Origin: Chloroflexota bacterium
GTDB lineage: Bacteria; Chloroflexota; Dehalococcoidia; Tepidiformales; Tepidiformaceae
DNA length: 64,000 nt
NCBI GenBank assembly: GCA_026702615.1
Contig: JAPPBY010000012.1
Coordinates: forward strand, 1 to 64,000
Direction: 5' to 3'
Shown here: positions 48,518 to 58,067 of the stretch, in pieces
How the letters are laid out: every line of letters begins with the position of its first letter
Numbering within the stretch: position 1 is the first letter of the stretch
Translations under genes and position numbers: made by a program
The notes under the pieces: generated by a model
What the model was told of the DNA's origin: nothing
Database searches by the model: none
What the model saw: the letters and a program-made list of their open reading frames with translations, nothing else

Positions 48518-51500
48518 CTAGGGGGTTCCGGCCGGGGGAAGCGTCCAGGTGACAGCGTCCCGGGCGGCGATCCAGTACGTCGCCCCCGAGGTGAACCCCG
48601 TGAGCGTGTTGAGGCCGGGTACCGGCTCCAGGTCCGGGAAATACCCCAGCCACACCGCTGCTCTCCCGTCCCAGGTGTAGACGGCCACCACCTCTTCCGG
48701 GAGCCCGGCCTGGTTGATGGCCAGGCCGTCAACTCCGGTCCATTCGAGCGCTGTCCATTCGGGTCCCAGCGCCAGTTCCCGCTTCGGGGGCTCGAAGACG
48801 ACACGATAGGTTCTGTCGCGAGTGCCGTCCGCCGAGGTCACCCTGGCGGTGATCTCGGTGACGCCAGCCAGGGTGACCTGGTGGCCGGGAGTGGCGGCGT
48901 CGGTGTCGTCGGGCTTGATCTCGACGCCCGTGCCGCGCTGCATCGCCTCCGCTCTCACCACGGTCTCGGTCACGCCCTCGCCGATGACGCCCTCGTAGTC
49001 GGTCCGGCCCGGGTCGAACTCCCCAAAGTCGACGCCCTCAAGCGAGAGCGAAGCGAGGCGCGCGTCGATGGTGTCGGGCATGTTGTAGGTGTAGACGCGA
49101 TTGTCGCTCTCGTCGGCCACGTACATCACCTCCCCGTCGGACCAGATCCCCCGGGGACTGTTGTTGCTGGAGCTGGAGAGGTGGGTGAAGTCCTCATCCC
49201 TCACACGCTCCAGGCTGGCCTCCTCGCCTGCCGCTTCCACCTCCGCGCGGGTGGGGAGGCGATAGGCGAAGAGTTGGCGGGGGCTTGAGCCAGTGTCGGA
49301 GACCCAGAGGGTGACGCCGTCGGACCAGATGCCGTGGGGGTCGCCGTTGGCGGAGTCGAGGGCGTACCGGCCCAGCAGGTCACCGCTCGCAAGGGCGTAG
49401 GCGAACAGCGACGGGTTCCGTTCGAGCACCCACATGATCACGCCGTCGGACCAGATGCCGCGCACGTTTCCGTTGCGCTCGTCGAGCACGATGTCACGCT
49501 CTTCCAGCCGCTCGCCGCTCTCAAGGTCGTAGGCGAACAGCCGGTCCCGGCCGCTGTCGGAGATCCAGATGGTGTTGCCGTCCGACCACACCCCCCGGGG
49601 CGCCCGGTTGCGCTCGCCGAGCGGGAACTCGCGCCCTTCGAGGCGCTCGCCCGTGGCGAGGTCGTAGGCGTAGATGGCGTCATCGGTCCCCTCGCCGTTC
49701 TGGAGCAGCCACAGCGTCGCGCCGTCGGACCAGGAGCCGGTGGGGCGGTCGTGGCCATCGTCGAGCGTCTCGATGTCGTGCTTCACGGTCCACTCGTAGT
49801 CGACCCTGCTCGGGCTGGGCCCACCGCCGCCGCCACCACCGCCGCCGCCGCCGCCAGCACCGCCACCACCGGGTATCGGGATAGTGGGCGGCAGGATTGG
49901 CGTCGCCGAAACGGTGATGGTGACGCTAATGCTGTCCTGTTCTCCGTCCTGGTCCTGGACGTCGACCGTGACCTCGTAGGTGTCTTGCGTCTCGATGTCG
50001 AAAGCAGTCCCGGGGGCCACCATGATCTGGCCGCTGGTGGTGTCGATTTCGAAGGAGGATACGTCCAGACCCGAGAGGCCGTACGTGAGCGTGTCGTCGC
50101 GGTCGACGTCGGTGGCAGAGACGGGAGAGCCGACGTTGTCGCCGGGTGAAGCGTTCACGTACACGCGGCGTGTGGTCGCGGCGCCTGGGAATGTGGGAGG
50201 GTCGTTCACCGGGGTGACGGTGACAGAAACAATGGCTCTACCTGAAAGACTGCCTGAGTCCCTTGCTGAATAGCGAAAGAAGTCGGTCCCGTTGTAGTTG
50301 GGGTTGGGCGTGTAGGTAATGGTGGTGCGGTTGTAGGCGGTGGTGGTTCCGTTCCGGGGCGCCTCCAACACGACGGCGATCAGACTGTCATTCTCGGGGT
50401 CGGTGTCGTTCGCGAGGACGCTAATGGTGACGGGACTGTCTTCGCTTATTGTCGCATGGTCGTCGCTCGCAATCGGGCGTTCGTTGCGATCCGTGACCCG
50501 AATCACCACCGCGATGCTGCTCGTGCCCAGTGAGGGATCGGTGGCTACGACCGTGACGCTGTAGCTGGTCCGGCTCTCGTAGTCGAGCGACGCGTTGGGC
50601 CCCACGTAAATCTGTCCAGTGGACTGGTGGATCGTGAACACGTCGGCATCGGCTCCTTCCAACCTGTACGTGAGCACGTCACTGTCGGCGTCCGTGGCCG
50701 TCAGGGGCCGGCCGACCGCTATTCCCGGCCGGGAGTTCTCGGGGACGGAACGCTCGGGGCTGATCTCGGAGAAGGAGGGAGGGTTGTTCGCAGCCGGGGC
50801 GGCCCGGACGCGATTCTCGGAGGTTGCAACCAGCTGCTTGTTCTCACCGTGGCCGTCCACGTAGTTGGCGGTCAGCCGCAGGAAGAAATTGAGGTCGGTT
50901 GTGGCGGGCGTGTACGAGTTGGTGGTCTGCCCGCTGATGACCTCCCAGCTACCGGAGCGGCTCGTTGCGCGCTCCCACATCCAGGTTGTCGAAACAACCG
51001 AGTCCGGATCCGTCAGCGTCCCCTCCAAGGTCGAATTCACCTGAGGTTGCCTCGATGAGAGGACCAGCATTCCGACCTCGTCCTGATTCGTGACATTGAC
51101 CGTGACCGAGGTGACCACGGAGCCATCGGCGTCCGTGGTGGTGACCTCTACTTCGTAGCTGCGGCGCCGTTCGAAATTGAGGGCGCCGGTCGATCGCAGC
51201 TGTCCGAACGAATTGATGGTGAAAGCGCCTGCGTCGGCGCCGCCGAGGGCATACGTGGCGCTGCGATCGGTCGCGATGTGGCGCAGAGGCGAGCCAACGT
51301 CAACAGCCTCGTCGCTCTCGGGGACTTCGAAGGTGGCGCTGGCGGACTGCAACTGCACCGTCAGCGATGCGATTGGCTCAGTGGAGAACTTGCCTGTCCC
51401 GCGGATGCCGGCGATTGACTGGGCAGGAGACGTGGCCGAATTGGTGGAGGAGAAACTGTCGCCATCCTCGGTGCCTGCGTCCCAGGGATACAGAGGCACA

Positions 51501-54500
51501 CTGTGCGAGCGGATCCAGCGGGCGCTTCGGTCGAGCGTCGTCAGGCCGGAGACCCCGACGAACCAGTCGGGACTCGGGGCTATCCTGGACACCAGGGTGA
51601 TGCGGGGATTCGATGTATCCAGCGTGAGCTCCAGGGTTGCTGAACCTGACGTGCCGGTGCTGCTGCTGGAGCCTTCGATCACACTGAGTGCGGTCATGGC
51701 CGTGATCGCCGTCTGCACCTCTGACTTCAGCGTCTCGGTCGTCCCGGCCTCGGCCAGGGCCTTGATGCCCGCGGAAGCGTTCGCACCGCTTGCCAGGAAG
51801 GTCACGCCATCGCCATGCACGGCGACGACCGGGCGCGAGAATTGGGCTCCGGAGGGCACGCCGTCAGGCGTGACGGCTGCTGTCCATGCCCCCTGGAACG
51901 TCAGCAGGTAGACGGCCGTGGAGTGAAACGCGGCGCGCGGATCCCCGTCGGCCGGGGTCAAGGCCGTGTCTGGTTGAGTGCGCGTAATCGTGATGGTGTA
52001 TGTCTGTTGAGCGCCGGTCTCCGCGGTAACGCGAATGACCACCTGGGTTTCCCCAACCTGGAGGTCAACCTGATGTCCCGCTGCCCCATCGGCGTCGCGG
52101 GGCCTTAGAAACCTGATGGAGGCTCCGGCGTTGTTCTTCACGGCACGCACGGTGATGCGCGACACGGTGTCGCCAACTTTGGCGGTATAGCTGGTGGTTT
52201 CGGCGGCGAATGCGGGAGCGATCGTCCCCGCACTCAGCGAAAGCATGCTCAGGGTGGCATCGTCTGAAGGAGGCGCGGCCTCGGTGGTGGGAGACCATGC
52301 GCCTGCGCCAACACTGTTGACTGCCCGCACTTGGATGTCATAGGAAACATCGCTCTCGAGTCCGGTGACGTTGCGCCGCAGATCGCCGCCACCTTGCACC
52401 CACACGCCCGTGAGCAGCGTCCACTCGGAGTCGGACTTGTCCACGGCGTCAGTGGCGATGTGGCGCAGGTCGTAGCTGGTGATCACTTCACCCCCGCCAT
52501 CGGCGGGGGGGCTCCACTCCACGACAGGAAGCGTGCCGCCCCGGCTTGCAATCGGGGCATCTGGGGCGCCCGGGACCGTGCTGGGCTGCGTCGCTTCGCC
52601 GGCCTCGCCCCTGCCGAACAGGTTGAAGGCCCTGACCACCACCGAGGAACCGCCCTTCACGCTGGGCGTTTCCAGCGTGAACTTCCCGCCTTCGACCGTG
52701 AACTCATCGGCTTCCCGCGATTGGGAGCGGGCGTCGTCGTAGTTCTGACCGTGATCTTTCCACCAGACCGTATAGGCGACGGCCTTCCCTCCCCCGGTGT
52801 TGACAGGATCCGCCCAGCTGACCTTGCCTGCGGCATCGACGGTCACAACTGGAGCGCCTGGCGTGCACCCGCCCGCCCGCCAGGGGTTGCTGATGAACTC
52901 CCGCTCGCTGCTATCGCCGGGGTAGGCATAGCTGTTGGCAAGGCTGTTGTTGCAGAACCCGCCGAATGCGTACCGCAGGGAGGAAACCGCAGCCACCTTC
53001 CAGCTCGGAATTGCCAGGATGTCCGTCCAGAACTCCTCGAGGTTGTAGTCCGTGTCGTAGCCGTCCAGATCTGAAGTCGCGTAATGGTGAGTGTCGTCTG
53101 CAGCAAACGCGTAGTTATCCCCGAACCAGGCGGGCACCTCGTTGGTGACGATGCTCCCCATCAACGCCAGCGTGTCCGAGGACGGGTAGCTGCTTGTCTC
53201 GGAGCAGGCCGTGAACCAGTTGGAAGTCGTGCCCGCCTGCGTGGCGAACCGATAGCCATCCGCATACATCTCGTGAACCCGGCAGTTCGCGTTTCCGTCG
53301 GCAAGCTTCGTGAAGTACAGCCACCCGATCCCAACACCGCCCTTGTCATCCGGGTCCAGGAAGCTGGTTGCGGACGGGTACTGATGGCCCAGTTCGTGGA
53401 GATAGACGCCCGTATCGCTCGCGTGGGCCTGCGCGATGGCCATCTTCTCGATCGCGCACGCCGTGAGGTCGGCGTGGGCCGAGAAGCAGTTCATAAACAC
53501 CTGGCTCGCGCTGCCGGTTGTCGCGGTGACCTCGACATCGCTGCGCCGCATGCCATCGTAGGTCGTTCCTACCCATGGGTGCGAAGTCTCAAGGGTGGAG
53601 ACGACGGTGTTCTTGAGGTAGGCGGCACGCAACTTCGACAGCGTGCTGGTCCTGAACCCCGGCGTGAGAATCGTGCTTCCGCCGGAGACACTGGCCTGAA
53701 GGGCGTACCTCGTGTCCGCCACAAGCCCCGTGAGATTGACCACTGCTGACGTACCGGTGGTGGTGGTACTGGATGTCTGCACCGCGCCGTCGGGAGCGAC
53801 CAGGTACTTGACCGTCACCGTCTTCGACTGGGAAGCGCTGTTGCTGATCGTGACGGTGACGGTTGCTGTTGTCGTACCGATTGCCGTGACGGTGACGTTC
53901 CTCACGTCGCCGCTTGGCTGCGTTGGTTTCAGATAGGCGAAGATCCTGCCGGCGCTGGTGTCGGCGACCCACAGGTAATCGCCGTGCCCGGTGATGCCCC
54001 ACGGGTCGGAGTTCTCAGCACTCACGTAGAAGTCCAGCAAGGGCTTGCGTGCCCCAATGCCGCCGGCGCTCATGGCATAGGCATATGCGCGTCTGTCCAG
54101 GCGGTCGATCACCCAGAGCGTGGCGCCGTCTGACCACATGCCGCGGGGCTGCGCATAGCTAGTGGCGAGCGCTCCCTCCTTGGCCTCCTGGCGGACGCCA
54201 ACGGTCTTCCCACCCGACACATCGAAGGCGTACACGTGCTCACGAGTATGGCCGGCGGCATACAGGGTCGATCCGGTGAGCCAGGCACCCCGGAAATCAC
54301 CCCGGTCGGGGTCGAGCGTGACCACCCGAACCCTGCTGCCAAACCTGGTGCCAGACCCAGGAACGCCGGCGTACACCCAGGCCTTGCCGTTGCGATCCAC
54401 GATCCAGTGCAAGCCACCGCCACCGGCTAGCCCCTGTGGGGAAAAGTCGCCCGCAGGACCATAGTGCTTCGTGTTGTCGAACGCCTTGTCGCTCATGCGG

Positions 54501-56479
54501 TACCCGAAGACATTGGGGCGGTGGCCTCCGTACGGGCTGGGCGTGTTCTGGACGGTGAACATCGTTGTGCCATCGGTCCACAATCCACGGACCTCACCGC
54601 GGTTATGCCTGTCGTCGAATTGAAAGTCCTCCTGGACGGGCCGCACCAGGACGAGTTCCGTCGCCTCGGTGCCGTCGCTGAAGGTGTTGCTGAGGGAGGC
54701 CTGCACCACCAGTTGCGATGACGTGATCCTGGGGAGCGTGAAGTCCGCGGTCTCGCTGCCACTGGCGCTGACGGCGGCAGACCAGGTGGTGGCGAAGGGG
54801 TCCCGATACCGGAGGTACACCGTGCTGCTGCTGGACGCGTAGATGAGGTGGGCCCGGATCGTGGTTGCAGTGCTCGTCGCGGCGGTCAACCTCAGTCCGG
54901 ATACCTGGGGCCCGGGCTTCGGCAAGTAGTAGGCGAAGACGCTCGAAGCGCCGGGGGCGTTGTCCAGGACCCAGAGGTACTCACCCTGTCCCCAGAGGTC
55001 ACTCGGGCCGAAGCCGTTGCTCGAAGACGAGTGGTCTCTGCTGAGGACGATGTCCAGGGAGGGCCAGCGCTGGTTCAGTTCCATGTTCCAGGCATAGGCG
55101 CGCTTGCTGATCCTGTCGATGGACCACATCGTCGTGCCGTCGGACCAGATGCCCCAGATCGTGTCGATGCCCGTCGGATGGATGGTCTTGTCTTGTTCCG
55201 GGAGCCGCTTGGCGGCCGGGCCGTCCTTCTGCGTCCGCGAATACGCCAGCGCTTTGTCCCGCGGGCTCACGACCCAGACCGTGCTGCCACTGCCCCAGAC
55301 GCCCTGGGGATAGTCGTGGTCCGCAGGCAGCAGTTGCTCCTTCGTATGGTCCCGTACTCCAGTAGACATCCTGTACGCATAGGTCCGGGTCTGGGAGTAG
55401 TCGATCGCATACAGATAGTCCCCATCAGCCCACGAGCCGCCCGAGGTGTGATTGCCGACGGTCCCCGTGAAGCTCTTGGCCGTGTCGCGCTGGCCATGCT
55501 CCGTTGCGGGGCTCAACTTGTAGGCGGCGAATTCGGATTCTGGGGGGGTGTGGCCGAGCGGATAGTCGATCGTGATCCAGAGGGTCGCCGCGTTCCCGGC
55601 GATGCCCTGCGCCCGGTGGGCCACACCCGTGGAGAAGTCGAGATGCGACGGGCGGTTCTGGAATGTGGCGGTGGCAGTCGCCGACGCGAACGTCGAACTC
55701 GTGGAGACCTGGACATCGTAGTAGGCGTTCTCCTTCAGCCCGGTGAGGCTGAAGGTCAAATCCTGGGCATCCGCCGCCGTCTGGGACGCAAGCGTGGTCC
55801 AGGTGGCCTGACCCTGCGGCGAGAATCTCAGGTGGAAGGTTCCCGCAGCGGTAACGGCGACCGTGGCTGTGGCTGCCGTCCGCGAGGCGCTGGCAATGCT
55901 CAGCGTGGCTCCCGACGAGCTCGCCTGTACCTGACCGCTCACACCTCGCGGTCCAGATGACGAGTTTGACGCCCGGGATGCCTGGTCGATGATGTCCACC
56001 GCGGTGGTCCTGTGCGCTTCTGCCGCCAGGCTAACTCCCGCTGGGAGCGGCTCCCCAAAGCCGACCAACACTCTCTCTCCGCCGTCGTCGATGACGTCGT
56101 CGATCGCGTAAAACTCGAGCGACGCGAACCTGTCGTCGGGGGCGAAGGTCACGCTCGAAGCCGCGGTGTAGTCGTCCGTACTGGCGCCGCCCAGGTGGGT
56201 TGCCGTGATCGGGATGATGACCTCCCGCCCTGGTTCCTCGCTCAGTGTCACCTCCACATCCACGGTTTCGCCCTCGTTCACCCGCTGAACGTCGATCCGA
56301 AACGCGACCGTCACCTCGACGAGTTCTCCGCTGCCCTCCTGCGCCTGGGTGGGGTCGGCAGGGGTCGCCGACGCCAGCACGGCAAGGGCAGTCAGGACGA
56401 ACAGGGCGGCAAGCCGCCCGGTCGATGGCCGCAGTGTGCTCCGGCCCGCAACTCGCTGCCCGCGGCTGACGCGGCCCAA
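48518..56479 (-). CDS. Giant secreted multidomain protein (Calx-beta, propeller-like repeats, HExxH domain, spondin-N-like, cadherins)
   Basis: A 2653-residue secreted protein. Domains in order: signal peptide (about 1-46); Calx-beta-like (50-165); FN3-like; repeats of the GIWSDGTTMWSID type (about 380-850); an HExxH domain with HELGHQY at 1028 and HEMYADGYRF near 1070; FN3 pair (about 1205-1400); cadherin-like PF12733-type (1405-1485); a spondin-N-like domain (about 1515-1710, with PSPDWFVGVSGL and AGTEDGDSF); three cadherin repeats and a tandem Ig-like unit (1730-2190); Gly-rich linker (near 2205); propeller-like repeats again (2240-2450); PF12733-type again; and a TW-rich end. The start is a TTG preceded by GGAGG. 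A surface adhesin with protease-like activity is the best guess. Confidence 0.85.
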   Translation of the reverse strand: MGRVSRGQRVAGRSTLRPSTGRLAALFVLTALAVLASATPADPTQAQEGSGELVEVTVAFRIDVQRVNEGETVDVEVTLSEEPGREVIIPITATHLGGASTDDYTAASSVTFAPDDRFASLEFYAIDDVIDDGGERVLVGFGEPLPAGVSLAAEAHRTTAVDIIDQASRASNSSSGPRGVSGQVQASSSGATLSIASASRTAATATVAVTAAGTFHLRFSPQGQATWTTLASQTAADAQDLTFSLTGLKENAYYDVQVSTSSTFASATATATFQNRPSHLDFSTGVAHRAQGIAGNAATLWITIDYPLGHTPPESEFAAYKLSPATEHGQRDTAKSFTGTVGNHTSGGSWADGDYLYAIDYSQTRTYAYRMSTGVRDHTKEQLLPADHDYPQGVWGSGSTVWVVSPRDKALAYSRTQKDGPAAKRLPEQDKTIHPTGIDTIWGIWSDGTTMWSIDRISKRAYAWNMELNQRWPSLDIVLSRDHSSSSNGFGPSDLWGQGEYLWVLDNAPGASSVFAYYLPKPGPQVSGLRLTAATSTATTIRAHLIYASSSSTVYLRYRDPFATTWSAAVSASGSETADFTLPRITSSQLVVQASLSNTFSDGTEATELVLVRPVQEDFQFDDRHNRGEVRGLWTDGTTMFTVQNTPSPYGGHRPNVFGYRMSDKAFDNTKHYGPAGDFSPQGLAGGGGLHWIVDRNGKAWVYAGVPGSGTRFGSRVRVVTLDPDRGDFRGAWLTGSTLYAAGHTREHVYAFDVSGGKTVGVRQEAKEGALATSYAQPRGMWSDGATLWVIDRLDRRAYAYAMSAGGIGARKPLLDFYVSAENSDPWGITGHGDYLWVADTSAGRIFAYLKPTQPSGDVRNVTVTAIGTTTATVTVTISNSASQSKTVTVKYLVAPDGAVQTSSTTTTGTSAVVNLTGLVADTRYALQASVSGGSTILTPGFRTSTLSKLRAAYLKNTVVSTLETSHPWVGTTYDGMRRSDVEVTATTGSASQVFMNCFSAHADLTACAIEKMAIAQAHASDTGVYLHELGHQYPSATSFLDPDDKGGVGIGWLYFTKLADGNANCRVHEMYADGYRFATQAGTTSNWFTACSETSSYPSSDTLALMGSIVTNEVPAWFGDNYAFAADDTHHYATSDLDGYDTDYNLEEFWTDILAIPSWKVAAVSSLRYAFGGFCNNSLANSYAYPGDSSEREFISNPWRAGGCTPGAPVVTVDAAGKVSWADPVNTGGGKAVAYTVWWKDHGQNYDDARSQSREADEFTVEGGKFTLETPSVKGGSSVVVRAFNLFGRGEAGEATQPSTVPGAPDAPIASRGGTLPVVEWSPPADGGGEVITSYDLRHIATDAVDKSDSEWTLLTGVWVQGGGDLRRNVTGLESDVSYDIQVRAVNSVGAGAWSPTTEAAPPSDDATLSMLSLSAGTIAPAFAAETTSYTAKVGDTVSRITVRAVKNNAGASIRFLRPRDADGAAGHQVDLQVGETQVVIRVTAETGAQQTYTITITRTQPDTALTPADGDPRAAFHSTAVYLLTFQGAWTAAVTPDGVPSGAQFSRPVVAVHGDGVTFLASGANASAGIKALAEAGTTETLKSEVQTAITAMTALSVIEGSSSSTGTSGSATLELTLDTSNPRITLVSRIAPSPDWFVGVSGLTTLDRSARWIRSHSVPLYPWDAGTEDGDSFSSTNSATSPAQSIAGIRGTGKFSTEPIASLTVQLQSASATFEVPESDEAVDVGSPLRHIATDRSATYALGGADAGAFTINSFGQLRSTGALNFERRRSYEVEVTTTDADGSVVTSVTVNVTNQDEVGMLVLSSRQPQVNSTLEGTLTDPDSVVSTTWMWERATSRSGSWEVISGQTTNSYTPATTDLNFFLRLTANYVDGHGENKQLVATSENRVRAAPAANNPPSFSEISPERSVPENSRPGIAVGRPLTATDADSDVLTYRLEGADADVFTIHQSTGQIYVGPNASLDYESRTSYSVTVVATDPSLGTSSIAVVIRVTDRNERPIASDDHATISEDSPVTISVLANDTDPENDSLIAVVLEAPRNGTTTAYNRTTITYTPNPNYNGTDFFRYSARDSGSLSGRAIVSVTVTPVNDPPTFPGAATTRRVYVNASPGDNVGSPVSATDVDRDDTLTYGLSGLDVSSFEIDTTSGQIMVAPGTAFDIETQDTYEVTVDVQDQDGEQDSISVTITVSATPILPPTIPIPGGGGAGGGGGGGGGGGGPSPSRVDYEWTVKHDIETLDDGHDRPTGSWSDGATLWLLQNGEGTDDAIYAYDLATGERLEGREFPLGERNRAPRGVWSDGNTIWISDSGRDRLFAYDLESGERLEERDIVLDERNGNVRGIWSDGVIMWVLERNPSLFAYALASGDLLGRYALDSANGDPHGIWSDGVTLWVSDTGSSPRQLFAYRLPTRAEVEAAGEEASLERVRDEDFTHLSSSSNNSPRGIWSDGEVMYVADESDNRVYTYNMPDTIDARLASLSLEGVDFGEFDPGRTDYEGVIGEGVTETVVRAEAMQRGTGVEIKPDDTDAATPGHQVTLAGVTEITARVTSADGTRDRTYRVVFEPPKRELALGPEWTALEWTGVDGLAINQAGLPEEVVAVYTWDGRAAVWLGYFPDLEPVPGLNTLTGFTSGATYWIAARDAVTWTLPPAGTP

Positions 56480-56572
56480 TGCTCACATTCCTCCGGTGCG
56501 TGGTCAGGAAACGGTGCGCGGGGACGGTCCCGCCTCCGGCGGCAGACTTGCAGGCCTGCTCATCTCGCAAAA

Positions 56573-56620
56573 GGTCGAAAACGAAAGGGTGGATAGCCTT
56601 TTTGCTAGCGCGTTTTGACC
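56573..56620. repeat. Long-loop inverted repeat GGTC(G)AAAACG ... CGTTTTGACC
   Basis: The arms GGTCGAAAACG and CGTTTTGACC match except for one bulged G and are separated by 27 bp. It lies about 95 bp upstream of the giant gene's start, in an AT-rich spot. It could be an operator or part of a promoter region. Confidence 0.35.
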
Positions 56621-56789
56621 GATTCTTGCGACTGGTTGGAATGGACATCTTGGCCTCGTAGGAGCGATGCAATTTGGTGTAACGTGAATTGACACTGGTA
56701 TGTGGTCACAAGCACCGGTCACTTCACCAATCCGGTCGCACCCGGTGGCTCGGCAGGTCGGCCAATGACCCCGGAATCGGAGCCTCGTC

Positions 56790-58018
56790 TTGCTGAGTGT
56801 TGATGTGGCGACGGCCTTCCGGGGTTCGCCGCAGGACGAAGCCGAGCGGGACGTGGTGCCGTACGCGGTGCAGGTATCCGTCTGGGCCCTCTGGGTCGCG
56901 GCGACCGAGCCAGTGACCAGGTAGGCGAGTTGCGGCAGCGCGAGCGGTGAGGAAACGGCGGCCACGCAGGCAGCGGCCGACGCCGCCAAGGCGGCCTGGA
57001 TCACGGCCAACTGTAAGACATGCCCGGACGGCACCGTGGTGGCGGACGTGGACCCTTGTCCCACCTACTGCTGGTCGGGGACTTGCAGAATCGGTGGCGC
57101 CACAGAGGGCGACTGCACCTCCACTACGCCAGCGGCAGCGCAGGCAGCTTTCGGTGCCTTCAATGCTACCTGTCCAGCGGGAACCCCCAGCATCAACATC
57201 TTTCAGGTGGTGTCGTACTACGCCAACGTCACCTGCGACAACGGGAACACGTTCACTCCTGGCCCTGCGTCCAGTTCTGCCGCCACGCATAACCTTGGGA
57301 AGGGTGGTCTCCTGGCTTGCTCTCTCAGTGGTGCGTCGGACTCCCTGGAGCTCGACGGACGCACTCTCACGCGGTCTGAGTTGAGGAGCGTCCTGTCGGG
57401 AGCATCTTGATGACACCGCAGCTCCGACCAGCATCGACGACGTCTTGCCCGAGGAGTGGGCGGAGCCTGCACCGGTGCGGAGCGAGATCCCAGGTCCCGA
57501 CTATGACTACGGGTTCTCGACCTCCTACGTGAACGGGAAGCATGTTGTGGCTGTTCTCTGTGAGGACGGGACGACCATCTGGATCGGGGAGGCGGACGCG
57601 CTGGGGGACGCCCTGAGCAACGGTGGCTTCGGTCTGCTCGTGTGCGCCAACCTGAACATACTGCCAAGCCTGACCCTGCCCGAGGCAGGTACGTCGGTAA
57701 GCCGGCCGGTTCTGGAGAGCAGCGTCACGACCATCCTTTCGGCGCTGCCCACACCCCTGGAGATTAGCGACCTCTCGATGGGTAACGGCGCCTCTGCCAC
57801 CCATGGCGAGAGCGTGGCCACCAGGAGCGGCACGTACACCGTCACCTCGTCGTCGACGTGGTCCTGGACGGGGAGTTGCGCCACATCAGCACGGTGACGG
57901 CATGGAACGTATGGCAAGCGACGGACAGCACATGGAACTACGGGAATACCAGAACGCGGTCAATAGAATTGCGACTATTCAGGGTTCCGGATGGCAACCC
58001 GAGGAGTCGGGGAACTGA
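56790..58018 (+). pseudogene. Frameshifted relic of a secreted cysteine-rich protein
   Basis: Three plus-strand pieces in different frames appear to be one broken gene. The first, open in frame from 56790 but crossed by a TAG at 56922, leads into ANCKTCPDGTVVADVDPCP and ends at 57410. The second (about 57412-57897) reads DDVLPEEWAEPAPV and YDYGFSTSYVNGKHVVAVLC. The third (from 57858, with a last switch near 57960) reads HISTVTAWNVWQATDSTW and ends EESGN at 58018. A TTGACA at 56689-56694 may be the old promoter. No family was recognised. Sequencing error is an alternative to decay. Confidence 0.5.
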
Positions 58019-58067
58019 GGGCAGGCCCTCGCGATGCGCAACTCTCGTGGAGACCTGGGTTCTCCCC

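Noticed and set aside
56031-56672. Minus-strand frame overlapping the start of the giant gene, with a basic N-terminus
   Set aside because: It continues as an Arg/Gly-rich shadow across the well-supported Calx-beta domain and signal peptide.
5833-56924. Genome-wide TAG recoding, suggested by in-frame TAG at sodN/sodX and at 56922
   Set aside because: Many clear genes here end normally at TAG (for example those ending at 24616 and 31933), so TAG is an ordinary stop.
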